DNA from: Bacillota bacterium | GTDB taxonomy: Bacteria > Bacillota > UBA4882 > UBA8346 | Assembly (NCBI GenBank): GCA_003501365.1 | Contig: DNPP01000248.1 | Location: forward strand, 1 to 23,643 | Length of the DNA: 23,643 nucleotides | Direction of reading: 5' to 3' | Shown: in pieces, positions 6,886 to 13,720 of the stretch | How positions within the stretch are numbered: the first letter of the stretch is position 1 | Layout: every line of letters begins with the position of its first letter | Program-made: the position numbers and the translations under genes | Notes under the pieces: model-generated | What the model was told of the DNA's origin: nothing | Seen by the model: the letters and a program-made list of their open reading frames with translations, nothing else | Databases searched by the model: none

Positions 6886-7968
6886 ATGGTCACTAGTGAA
6901 GAATTTATGGTAGCCTTAAAGCAACGAGAGCCTCTGATTCGGGAGATTCTTAATAGGGAGCATTATCAAAAAAGTTTTCGGCCAAATTCGCTCCGTCAGG
7001 CGGTCTATTCTTATCTGAACCGTCCAGCTAAGAGGCTTCGGCCGGGGATCTTGCTTTTTTGCTGCGGCGCAGTGGGAGGAAGAGAGGAAAAGGCGCTCTT
7101 AGCCGCTGCCGCAGTGGAAGTTTATCATACTTGGACTTTGGTCCATGATGACATTATCGATAACGATTCCAAAAGGCGGGGCTTACCCACTGTTCATGAA
7201 GAATTTCGTCAAGCGGCGCTTGCTTGGGGTTATCCTGAAGTCGAGGCGGCTCAGTTGGGGCGGGACATTGCTATTTTAACCGGGGATCTGCAACATGCCT
7301 GGTCGGTGCGGCTGTTATTGGATTCATGTGAGTTAGGGGTGCCGCTGCCGGTAGTTTTTGATCTGATCCGGCGTCTGGAGGATGACTTGACCAATGGTTT
7401 GGTAGCGGGTGAGGCCTTGGATGTATTATTTGCCAAAAAGAAGATTAGTGAACTTTCCGAGGAAGAAATATTGGAGATGCTGGAGCTTAAGACCGGTATC
7501 CTTTATGAATTTGCGGCTGAGGCCGGCGCTTCCATCGGGCTGGGGCAAACCATCGCTGAGAATCCTCTCATCGGGAGTCTGGGTAGGTTTACCCGCCAAT
7601 GCGGGACGGCTTTTCAGTTGCAGGATGATACATTGGGGATAATCGGTAACGAGCAACTATTGGGTAAAACGGTCGGATCCGATATCCGGGAGGGCAAAAG
7701 GACCACGATTGTTTTACATGCTTATCAAAACGCCAGCGCTGCCGAACGGCAGTTTTTAGAGCAAACACTGGGAAAAGCGGCTGCTAGCGAGCAGGAGGTT
7801 GAGAGAGTTCGCCGAATATTGATTGATAATGATGGCATAGAGTATACATATAAGCTGGCGGAAACAATTGTAAATAATGCCTTGCAGGATCTTGCCTCAA
7901 TTCCAGATTCCAAATATAAGGAATTACTTTTAACCTGGGCAAAATATGTGATCAAACGGGATTTCTAG
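6886..7968 (+). CDS. Polyprenyl diphosphate synthase (ispA position)
   Basis: About 360 residues. Start is ATG 6886 (AGGAGG at 6870-6875, ten bases away) or TTG 6883 (seven bases away). The enzyme joins IPP to an allylic diphosphate. The first aspartate-rich motif is intact (LVHDDIIDND, D89-D90-x-x-D93 counting from 6883), preceded by AKRLRPGILL. The second reads QDDTLGIIGN, with Gly where the usual DDxxD has its last Asp, followed by GKTVGSDIREGKRTT. That DDxLGxxG...GSDIREGKRT signature and the length are more like geranylgeranyl-type synthases of actinobacteria and archaea than like the ~295-residue IspA normally found after xseB. A bulky Trp sits five residues before the first motif, which suggests a short product (FPP or GGPP), but that is inference. 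Confidence 0.9.
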   Translation: MVTSEEFMVALKQREPLIREILNREHYQKSFRPNSLRQAVYSYLNRPAKRLRPGILLFCCGAVGGREEKALLAAAAVEVYHTWTLVHDDIIDNDSKRRGLPTVHEEFRQAALAWGYPEVEAAQLGRDIAILTGDLQHAWSVRLLLDSCELGVPLPVVFDLIRRLEDDLTNGLVAGEALDVLFAKKKISELSEEEILEMLELKTGILYEFAAEAGASIGLGQTIAENPLIGSLGRFTRQCGTAFQLQDDTLGIIGNEQLLGKTVGSDIREGKRTTIVLHAYQNASAAERQFLEQTLGKAAASEQEVERVRRILIDNDGIEYTYKLAETIVNNALQDLASIPDSKYKELLLTWAKYVIKRDF

Positions 7969-7979
7969 GAGGAACCAGA

Positions 7980-8432
7980 TTGGAATTCAGGGATTTTTTC
8001 AAAGAGATCGCCAATAACCGTATTTTATGGGACACGCTTTTCGCTTTATTGATAGCCCATATTTTAAAGGGCCTTTATTATTTTATTAAAGAAAAAAAGA
8101 TTAATTTTAAGCGATTCTTTGGGGCCGGCGGCATGCCGAGTTCGCACTCAACTTTGGTGGCAGCTTTGACGACATCGGTAGGGATCCAAACCGGCTGGGA
8201 CAGTATAGCGACTGCCATTTCGATAATTGTTTCCCTGATTGTGATGTATGATGCTTCCGGTGTGCGGCGGGCCGCTGGGAGACAGGCAGCCACCCTCAAT
8301 AAAATAATTGACGAATTGTTTGAAGAAGGTGAGTTCCACCAGGAACGTTTAAAGGAGCTATTGGGACATACCCCGGTTGAGGTAATTGCCGGTGCCACTT
8401 TGGGGATTGTAATCGCGATTATTTTCGGATAG
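7980..8432 (+). CDS. yuiD: YuiD/DUF212 'divergent PAP2' membrane protein
   Basis: 150 residues, TTG start; the GGAGG ribosome binding site begins inside the stop codon of the previous gene. Family hallmarks are all present: FFGAGGMPSSHSTLVAALTTSVG (residues about 42-65), VMYDASGVRRAAGRQAATLN (about 83-103) and LKELLGHTPVEVIAGATLGI near the C-terminus. It has an N-terminal membrane segment, a central pair and a last one. It is related to PAP2 phosphatases but its reaction is unknown. Its place between a polyprenyl diphosphate synthase and dxs suggests it acts on prenyl phosphates; this is inference from context. Confidence 0.92.
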   Translation: MEFRDFFKEIANNRILWDTLFALLIAHILKGLYYFIKEKKINFKRFFGAGGMPSSHSTLVAALTTSVGIQTGWDSIATAISIIVSLIVMYDASGVRRAAGRQAATLNKIIDELFEEGEFHQERLKELLGHTPVEVIAGATLGIVIAIIFG

Positions 8433-8506
8433 GATTTCTTTGCCAATTAATTACCAACCCCCAGCAATTATGGGAACAGGTTATTCATGATTACTAAGGT
8501 AAAATA

Positions 8507-8515
8507 TGATATAAT
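8507..8515 (+). promoter_or_regulatory. Extended -10 promoter of OLE RNA
   Basis: TGATATAAT: a perfect TATAAT box (8510-8515) with the TG dinucleotide of an extended -10 element one base upstream. A -35 box is poor (TGATTA, 8488-8493, 16 bp spacing), as expected for extended -10 promoters. It predicts a start near 8522, which is where the terminal helix of the RNA begins. Confidence 0.75.
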
Positions 8516-8523
8516 AGGATTCA

Positions 8524-9150
8524 GCGAGGGGATGGTGTAGTATCCTAGTCAGGGTAACCATCTTCGAAGACGGGCCTAAAAATCCGTTGCGGGCACATCG
8601 ATGAAGTCCCTGGTGCCGGCCGCCGACGCCCAGTTGGGGGTTGGTGCTGGGGGTTAAGGGGATGGGGCGACCTACAATGGCATGTAGGCGTTGACCCCTC
8701 TACCGTGGAGGCCCAAGTGCGTGGGGAACCCATAACGTTTCTTCGAAACGTTTTAGAGCGAGAACCACGGCTTGGGGGTAAACCTGCATATGGTACGGGT
8801 TTCATACTTAGTATCGGTGCAGTGTAGCCTGCCTTGAGCGGGTTGGGAGGATATGGGTATCAAGTTACGAAGCCTCTGCAGGGTAACGTGACTCCCTGCC
8901 ATTTGAAACCCAATTCCGCAAAAGAGGCTAGATGATGGCTCGCCCTGTGGAGGAAAACTCCTAGGCTATTCGAGTTACGAGTTCTATCGGGGATTGCAGT
9001 GTGGACTAAGTGGTAATCCAGTCTTGCTTTTGGCAACAAGGCGAAGGGGCCTTAATGGGAAACCACCGCTCAGGCGACTTTGGGGTGGCTCTTGGGAAAA
9101 CCTACTGGACCTAAGCCACAATTTTTACTCGATAGATACCATTCTCTCCT
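8524..9150 (+). ncRNA. ole: OLE RNA (Ornate, Large, Extremophilic)
   Basis: About 627 nt with no plausible protein, between the yuiD and oapA genes in the order xseA-xseB-prenyl synthase-OLE-oapA-dxs, the setting known for OLE RNA; length fits (about 600-650 nt). OLE binds the membrane protein OapA and is linked to tolerance of stress such as short alcohols, cold and high magnesium. Many helices can be paired by eye: a terminal helix 8526-8538 with 9136-9148 plus 8541-8544 with 9131-9134; 8671-8676 with 8683-8688; 8712-8717 with 8771-8776 and 8720-8724 with 8765-8769, capped by the perfect hairpin 8734-8752; 8871-8877 with 8923-8929; 8878-8883 with 8894-8899; 8854-8863 with 8903-8912. Ends are set from the terminal helix and promoter and are good to a few bases. 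I identify it from context, size and structure, without a covariance search. Confidence 0.9.
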
Positions 9151-9157
9151 ACAATAT

Positions 9158-9179
9158 GGCCCAAGATTGGGTCTTTTTT
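9158..9179 (+). terminator. Intrinsic terminator after OLE RNA
   Basis: GGCCCAA (9158-9164) pairs with TTGGGTC (9167-9173) as a 6-bp stem (one G-U) with a four-base loop, followed by six T (9174-9179). It sits eight bases past the OLE terminal helix. The stem is short, so read-through into oapA is likely. Confidence 0.7.
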
Positions 9180-9185
9180 GATGAA

Positions 9186-9212
9186 AAGACAAGGCCGTAA
9201 GGCCATTGTCTT
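9186..9212 (+). other. Hairpin between OLE terminator and oapA
   Basis: AAGACAAGGCC (9186-9196) pairs with GGCC-A-TTGTCTT (9201-9212) with a GTAA loop and one bulged A. There is no T-run, so it is not a terminator. It ends six bases before the oapA ribosome binding site and could protect the mRNA 5' end after processing, or affect oapA translation. Confidence 0.5.
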
Positions 9213-9229
9213 AAGGGTAGGGTGATTCT

Positions 9230-9802
9230 TTGCTTAAAAGTTCGGTGCGGGCGATTCGGGTTGGTCTGGTAACATTTATTATTTCTTTTATTATTGCCTA
9301 CTTGCTCCAATTTTCACTGCCGCCGTGGTTCATGGTGCTGATTCTTTGTATTGTAATAATTACTGGAGTTATCTTTGACATCATTGGTACGGCAGTTACT
9401 GCAGCGGATGAAACTCCTTTTCATGCCATGGCTGCCGATAAGGTACGCGGCTCAAGACAAGCGGTACTGTTGATCCGTCATGCCGATAAAGTAGCGAATG
9501 TCTGCAATGATGTGGTGGGCGATATCTCCGGAACTATCGGCGGGGCGCTTATTGCCGGAATTGTTTTGGTATTTAGCCACCATAAAATGTTGCTGGCGCA
9601 GGATATAATAAGTGCGGCAGCGATTGCCTTGGTAGCGGCTTTAAGTGTCGGAGGAAGGGCTGCCGGGAAATCCTACGCCATTGAAAACGCCAACTCAATC
9701 GTTTTTAAAGTCGGGAAACTACTGGCGGTTTTTAAATTTATCAACTATAATCTTAAAAAAAATCGCCGCAAGGGTAAAACCCATACACGAAAGGGTAAAT
9801 AG
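9230..9802 (+). CDS. oapA: OapA, OLE-associated membrane protein
   Basis: 190 residues, TTG start with AGGG (9219-9222) seven bases upstream. This is the membrane protein that binds OLE RNA and brings it to the cell membrane. Visible features: membrane segments about 10-28 and 32-53, the conserved stretch FDIIGTAVTAADETPFHAMAADKVRGSRQA (49-78), KVANVCNDVVGDISG (87-101) holding the characteristic D94-x-x-x-D98 pair, two further hydrophobic segments (about 102-116 and 126-140), and a strongly basic C-terminal tail (KKNRRKGKTHTRKGK, 176-190) that could touch RNA. The AADETPFHAMA pattern recalls membrane domains of CorC/CNNM (DUF21) magnesium transporters. It sits directly after OLE RNA and four codons' worth of bases before dxs (6 bp gap), as in other OLE loci. 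No promoter is evident between the OLE terminator and its start. Confidence 0.93.
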   Translation: MLKSSVRAIRVGLVTFIISFIIAYLLQFSLPPWFMVLILCIVIITGVIFDIIGTAVTAADETPFHAMAADKVRGSRQAVLLIRHADKVANVCNDVVGDISGTIGGALIAGIVLVFSHHKMLLAQDIISAAAIALVAALSVGGRAAGKSYAIENANSIVFKVGKLLAVFKFINYNLKKNRRKGKTHTRKGK

Positions 9803-9808
9803 GATCAG

Positions 9809-11710
9809 ATGGCAGATATCTTGGACAATCTAAAAGGACCGGCGGATTTAAAAGGCCTATCGGATGCCCAGTTAACGGAGTTGGCGGCTGAATTACGTCA
9901 GCTTTTATTGACAACTGTAGCCCGGACCGGCGGCCATTTAGCCCCTAATTTGGGAGTGGTGGAACTAACTCTAGCTTTACACGCCTCTTTTAATAGCCCC
10001 TACGATCAAATTGTGTGGGATGTCGGGCACCAATCGTATGTACATAAAATTTTGACCGGTCGGTTAGCTGAGTTTTCAACTCTTCGTCAGTATAACGGGT
10101 TAAGCGGTTTCCCCAAACCGGAAGAGAGTGAACATGATGCTTTTGCCACGGGACATAGTTCAACCTCAATCTCAGCTGCGTTGGGACTCGCCAAAGCCCG
10201 GGATTTGAGGGGGGAGCATAATAAGGTAGTGGCCGTTATCGGGGACGGCTCTTTAACCGGCGGCATGGCGTTTGAAGCTATGAATCACCTGGGCCACCTC
10301 CAAACCGATTTGATCATTGTGCTAAACGACAATGAGATGTCGATTTCTAAAAATGTCGGTGCGCTTGCCCGTTACCTGACCCGTTTACGGATGAATCCCC
10401 GTTTGCGAAGACTGAAATACGACCTTCAGGATTTGATTGAGAGGATCCCCCGGGTAGGACAAGCCACCATTCGCTATTTGGAAAAAATTGAGGATAGTTT
10501 GAAGTTCCTGGTAATTCCCGGTATGTTCTTTGAGGAACTGGGCATTTCATATTTGGGTCCGATTAATGGCCATGATATTGCCGAATTGAAAATGAGTTTT
10601 AGAAATGCCTGCCAAAGAGAGGGCCCGGTATTAATTCATGTTTTGACTACTAAGGGAAAGGGTTATCGTTTGGCAGAGAGTAACCCTCAAAAATTTCACG
10701 GCACCGGGCCATTTGATCTTGAAACCGGCAAAAAAATTGGAAGCTCCGGAAATCCCAGTTTCACGGAGATCTTTGGCGAGACTATTCTTGATTTGGCTGC
10801 CAAGGATTGGCGGATTGTTGCTATTACGGCAGCAATGACCGATGGAACCGGACTGGTGGATTTTGCCAAGCAATTTCCAGATCGTTTCTTTGATGTAGGG
10901 ATTGCCGAGCAACATGCGGTAACCATGGCTGCCGGGCTCGCAAAGAAAGGCCTCCGTCCGATAGTGGCTATTTACTCTACGTTCTTGCAACGGGCCTATG
11001 ACCAGATCATTCATGATGTTTGTTTTCAAAACTTGCCGGTTTTGTTTATGCTGGACCGAGCGGGATTGGTCGGACCAGACGGCCCAACTCATCATGGCGT
11101 TTTTGATCTCTCATTTTTGAGGCAGATTCCAAATCTGGTGGTGATGGCGCCTGCCGATGAGAATGAGTTGCGTGATATGATCTATACGGCTCTTCAATAT
11201 AAGGGACCAGTGGCGATTCGTTATCCCAAATGTGAATGTTTACATATATCGGGTGAAAATGAGTATCATTTATTGCCTATCGGAAAAGGGACTATTAAGG
11301 TGGCGGGACGGGGAGTGGCGATTGTTGCCGTAGGGAGTATGCTCTCTAATGCGTTATCTGCGGCCATCCGGCTGAATAAATCCGGTATTCAATGTACGGT
11401 AGTGAACGCCTGTTTCATCAAACCCTTGGATGAAGAGTTGATCGCAAACTTAGCCGGTCAACATCAAAACTTGATCATCATAGAGGAAAATATTATTGCC
11501 GGCGGCTTCGGATCGGCGGTGCTGGAGTTTATAGCCGGGCACCGGATTAAGGAATTTATTAATATTAAATTAATGGGTATTCCCGATCATTTCGTTACCC
11601 AGGGCCCCCGTGAGCTTCTGTTACAGCAATGCGGCCTGGATGTGGATGGAATTTGCCGCGCGATATATGAGTTGAATTTACCAACAGTCGGGGTACGAGT
11701 AAGAAGATAA
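9809..11710 (+). CDS. dxs: 1-deoxy-D-xylulose-5-phosphate synthase
   Basis: 633 residues, ATG start six bases after the oapA stop; the ribosome binding site (AGGA overlapping the oapA stop) is weak, so coupling to oapA translation is likely. The enzyme condenses pyruvate with glyceraldehyde 3-phosphate, the first step of the MEP isoprenoid pathway, using thiamine diphosphate. The TPP site is clear: GDGSLTGGMAFEAMNH (145-160) and NDNEMSIS (173-180). The catalytic glutamate is E367 in GIAEQHAVTMAAG. GHLAPNLGVVEL (42-53) and DRAGLVGPDGPTHHG are also as expected. Length is standard. With the prenyl synthase upstream it puts both ends of prenyl diphosphate synthesis in one locus around the OLE RNA. 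Confidence 0.97.
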   Translation: MADILDNLKGPADLKGLSDAQLTELAAELRQLLLTTVARTGGHLAPNLGVVELTLALHASFNSPYDQIVWDVGHQSYVHKILTGRLAEFSTLRQYNGLSGFPKPEESEHDAFATGHSSTSISAALGLAKARDLRGEHNKVVAVIGDGSLTGGMAFEAMNHLGHLQTDLIIVLNDNEMSISKNVGALARYLTRLRMNPRLRRLKYDLQDLIERIPRVGQATIRYLEKIEDSLKFLVIPGMFFEELGISYLGPINGHDIAELKMSFRNACQREGPVLIHVLTTKGKGYRLAESNPQKFHGTGPFDLETGKKIGSSGNPSFTEIFGETILDLAAKDWRIVAITAAMTDGTGLVDFAKQFPDRFFDVGIAEQHAVTMAAGLAKKGLRPIVAIYSTFLQRAYDQIIHDVCFQNLPVLFMLDRAGLVGPDGPTHHGVFDLSFLRQIPNLVVMAPADENELRDMIYTALQYKGPVAIRYPKCECLHISGENEYHLLPIGKGTIKVAGRGVAIVAVGSMLSNALSAAIRLNKSGIQCTVVNACFIKPLDEELIANLAGQHQNLIIIEENIIAGGFGSAVLEFIAGHRIKEFINIKLMGIPDHFVTQGPRELLLQQCGLDVDGICRAIYELNLPTVGVRVRR

Positions 11711-11804
11711 GGGCAAACCTCTCTCCGGCGCACCCCAATGATAAATAGTTATTCCATGAAAGGAGGACAAGTAAGGGTCTACTTATCAATTTTTAATTTA
11801 TTTT

Positions 11805-11840
11805 GGCGGTCGCAGCTACCCGCCTAAACAAAACTGGAGG
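11805..11840 (+). promoter_or_regulatory. Class I preQ1 riboswitch controlling yhhQ-queF-yhhQ
   Basis: The layout matches the compact preQ1-I aptamer of the Thermoanaerobacter type. P1 is GGCGG (11805-11809) with CCGCC (11820-11824); the loop TCGCAGCTAC (11810-11819) carries the ligand-binding C; an A-rich tail TAAACAAAA (11825-11833) follows; and CTG (11834-11836) can pair with loop CAG (11813-11815) to close the pseudoknot. The Shine-Dalgarno GGAGG (11836-11840) begins in the last base of the pseudoknot, so ligand binding should hide it and stop translation. The downstream genes handle queuosine precursors, which agrees. The promoter lies upstream but is not clear; a small hairpin AAGTA/TACTT (11769-11784) precedes the aptamer. 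Confidence 0.9.
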
Positions 11841-11850
11841 AATTCAATTA

Positions 11851-12543
11851 ATGGATCGTTCAAAACAAGAAATATCTCCGATTTTCCTTTTATTAACCTG
11901 CCTTTTTGTAACATGTCTACTCATTTCCAACATCATTGCCGGAAAGATAGCCCAATTTTTTGGCCAACCATTGCCGGCGGCAGTAATCGTTTTCCCATTA
12001 GCGTATATCTTTGGTGATGTCCTAACCGAGGTTTATGGTTATGAACGGGCCCGTTTAGTGATATGGATAGGTTTCGCCGCTAATTTGCTTATGTCGGCGC
12101 TGTTTATGATCACGATCAGGTTACCGTATCCGGATTTCTGGAAAAACCAAGCCGCCTATACTGCTGTCTTAGGATTGACGCCACGATTAGTGTTAGCATC
12201 ATCCGTTGGTTATTGGGGTGGCGAATTTGCCAATTCATTTGTTTTATCCCAAATTAAAATCCTAACCAAAGGGCGCTGGCTTTGGCTCAGAACGATTGGT
12301 TCTACCATAGTAGGTGAGGGCGTCGATACACTGTTGTTCATAGTGCTCGCTTTTAGCGGCTCATTGCCACTAACGGTTTTGGATGGGATGATACTTGTGC
12401 AGTATTTATGGAAAGTGGCTTATGAAATCATTGCCACACCTTTGACATACATGGCGGTGGGATGGATTAAACGCAAGGAAGAAATTGACGTCTTTGACTA
12501 CCAAGTCAACTATAATCCTTTCCGATTGGAGGATTCCCAATGA
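11851..12543 (+). CDS. yhhQ: Queuosine precursor transporter YhhQ (first copy)
   Basis: 230 residues from ATG 11851, ten bases after GGAGG (11836-11840). A longer frame from TTG 11803 would run through the preQ1 riboswitch and has no ribosome binding site, so it is rejected. The protein is a member of the YhhQ/VUT (ECF-like) family that takes up preQ0/preQ1. It has about six membrane segments. The family signatures are FPLAYIFGDVLTEVYGYERARLVIWIGF (about residues 45-72) and LRTIGSTIVGEGVDT (about 145-159), followed by YEIIATPLTYMAVGWIKRKE near the C-terminus. Its stop overlaps the queF start (ATGA). Confidence 0.93.
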   Translation: MDRSKQEISPIFLLLTCLFVTCLLISNIIAGKIAQFFGQPLPAAVIVFPLAYIFGDVLTEVYGYERARLVIWIGFAANLLMSALFMITIRLPYPDFWKNQAAYTAVLGLTPRLVLASSVGYWGGEFANSFVLSQIKILTKGRWLWLRTIGSTIVGEGVDTLLFIVLAFSGSLPLTVLDGMILVQYLWKVAYEIIATPLTYMAVGWIKRKEEIDVFDYQVNYNPFRLEDSQ

Positions 12544-12929
12544 AATTACCCGAATTTGAGGCGCTAGCCAAAAAAGTCAATGAACCATCTAAGAAACTTG
12601 AAATATTTCCAAAACCAAATACGGTCGAGAAAGTGATTTTGGAAAGCGATGAAGTGACCAGTATGTGTCCGGTCACCGGGCAGCCTGATTGGGAAACGGT
12701 AGTCATTGAGTTTGCCCCTATTCAATATTGCATTGAGAGCAAAAGTTTGAAACTTTATTTATGGAGCTATCGTGAGCAGGGAGTGTTCTGTGAAGCGCTG
12801 GCAGGTCAAATAGCTCAAGATGTCTATGAGGCATGTCAACCCCATTGGTGCACCGTCACAGTATCCCAAAAATCAAGAGGCGGTATTAAGATAACAGCAA
12901 CAGCAACGGTTGGGGAGAGGAGAGCGTAA
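12540..12929 (+). CDS. queF: PreQ1 synthase (7-cyano-7-deazaguanine reductase), QueF
   Basis: 129 residues, ATG overlapping the previous stop by four bases (ATGA). It reduces preQ0 to preQ1 with NADPH, a step to queuosine in tRNA. The family residues are visible: catalytic Cys43 in SMCPVTGQPDW with Asp50, the NADPH motif ESKSLKLYLWSYR (66-78), and SRGGI (112-116). In the active-site FHE motif the histidine is replaced: F83-C84-E85. The glutamate is kept. Length is that of the short unimodular type. Its place between two precursor transporters behind a preQ1 riboswitch confirms the pathway. No queC, queD or queE is near, so uptake and reduction of imported preQ0 may be the main job. Confidence 0.92.
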   Translation: MKLPEFEALAKKVNEPSKKLEIFPKPNTVEKVILESDEVTSMCPVTGQPDWETVVIEFAPIQYCIESKSLKLYLWSYREQGVFCEALAGQIAQDVYEACQPHWCTVTVSQKSRGGIKITATATVGERRA

Positions 12930-13636
12930 TGACAGAGAAAAATATGGAACAACGGCAATATCGGTATTTTGATTTGATTCTTGGCCTTTTTGTGGCGATA
13001 TTATTAATCAGCAATCTGGTTTCAGTCAAAGCGGTGATCATTCCCATTCCATTCACCGGACTTCACTTCACTTTTGACGGCGGTACATTGCTCTTCCCGT
13101 TCAGTTATATTTTTTCCGATATTTTAACCGAGGTTTATGGGTATGAACGGTCCCGCCGGGTTATCTGGTCGGGATTTGCGGCGTTGCTCCTGATGGCTTT
13201 GGTTATTTGGTTGGTAGGGGTGATCCCGGCGGATCCGCTGTGGAAAATGCAGGGCGCATACCAGAACCTGCTGATGACAGCGCCCCGGATTGCGATTGCC
13301 AGTATTATTGCTTATTTTGCCGGCGAGTTTAGCAACAGCTATATCCTGTCCCGGATGAAAATCCGGACCCATGGCAAATACTTATGGACCCGTACTATCG
13401 GTTCTACGGTAGTGGGTGAATTGGTTGACTCGGCATTGTTTGTGGTTATTGCGTTTTACGGGGTCTGGGATCAGGCTTTATTGATTACGGTCTTGATCTC
13501 CAATTATATCTTTAAAACGCTGTACGAAATAATTGCAACTCCGCTGACTTATGCTATAATCGGTTGGTTGAAAAAGCATGAACAGGAAGACCATTATGAC
13601 TACAATGCGGACTACAATCCTTTTACTATTAAATAG
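12929..13636 (+). CDS. yhhQ: Queuosine precursor transporter YhhQ (second copy)
   Basis: 235 residues; its ATG overlaps the last base of the queF stop, and GGGGAGAGGAG (12912-12922) is the ribosome binding site. It is a paralogue of the first copy with the same signatures: FPFSYIFSDILTEVYGYERSRRVIWSGF, TRTIGSTVVGELVDS and YEIIATPLTYAIIGWLKKHE. About six membrane segments are seen. The two copies differ clearly in the first periplasmic loop and share the acidic C-terminal tail (D-Y-x-x-x-Y-N-P-F). Two YhhQ proteins bracketing QueF in one operon might take preQ0 and preQ1 (or queuine) separately, but nothing in the sequence settles the specificity. Confidence 0.93.
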   Translation: MTEKNMEQRQYRYFDLILGLFVAILLISNLVSVKAVIIPIPFTGLHFTFDGGTLLFPFSYIFSDILTEVYGYERSRRVIWSGFAALLLMALVIWLVGVIPADPLWKMQGAYQNLLMTAPRIAIASIIAYFAGEFSNSYILSRMKIRTHGKYLWTRTIGSTVVGELVDSALFVVIAFYGVWDQALLITVLISNYIFKTLYEIIATPLTYAIIGWLKKHEQEDHYDYNADYNPFTIK

Positions 13637-13720
13637 GCTCTAATTTCCAACAGGTAAACCCGCCGTGAAAGTAGAACTGGGGTATTATTCATAATATGCA
13701 CAGCTAAAGGAGGTTTTACA

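Noticed and set aside
8545..9200. Open frames of 60-90 codons on both strands inside the OLE RNA
   Set aside because: No ribosome binding sites, Arg/Pro-rich low-complexity translations and no family resemblance; the region is explained by RNA helices.
11803..11850. N-terminal extension of the first YhhQ from TTG 11803
   Set aside because: It would translate the preQ1 riboswitch, has no ribosome binding site, and the ATG at 11851 has GGAGG at proper distance.
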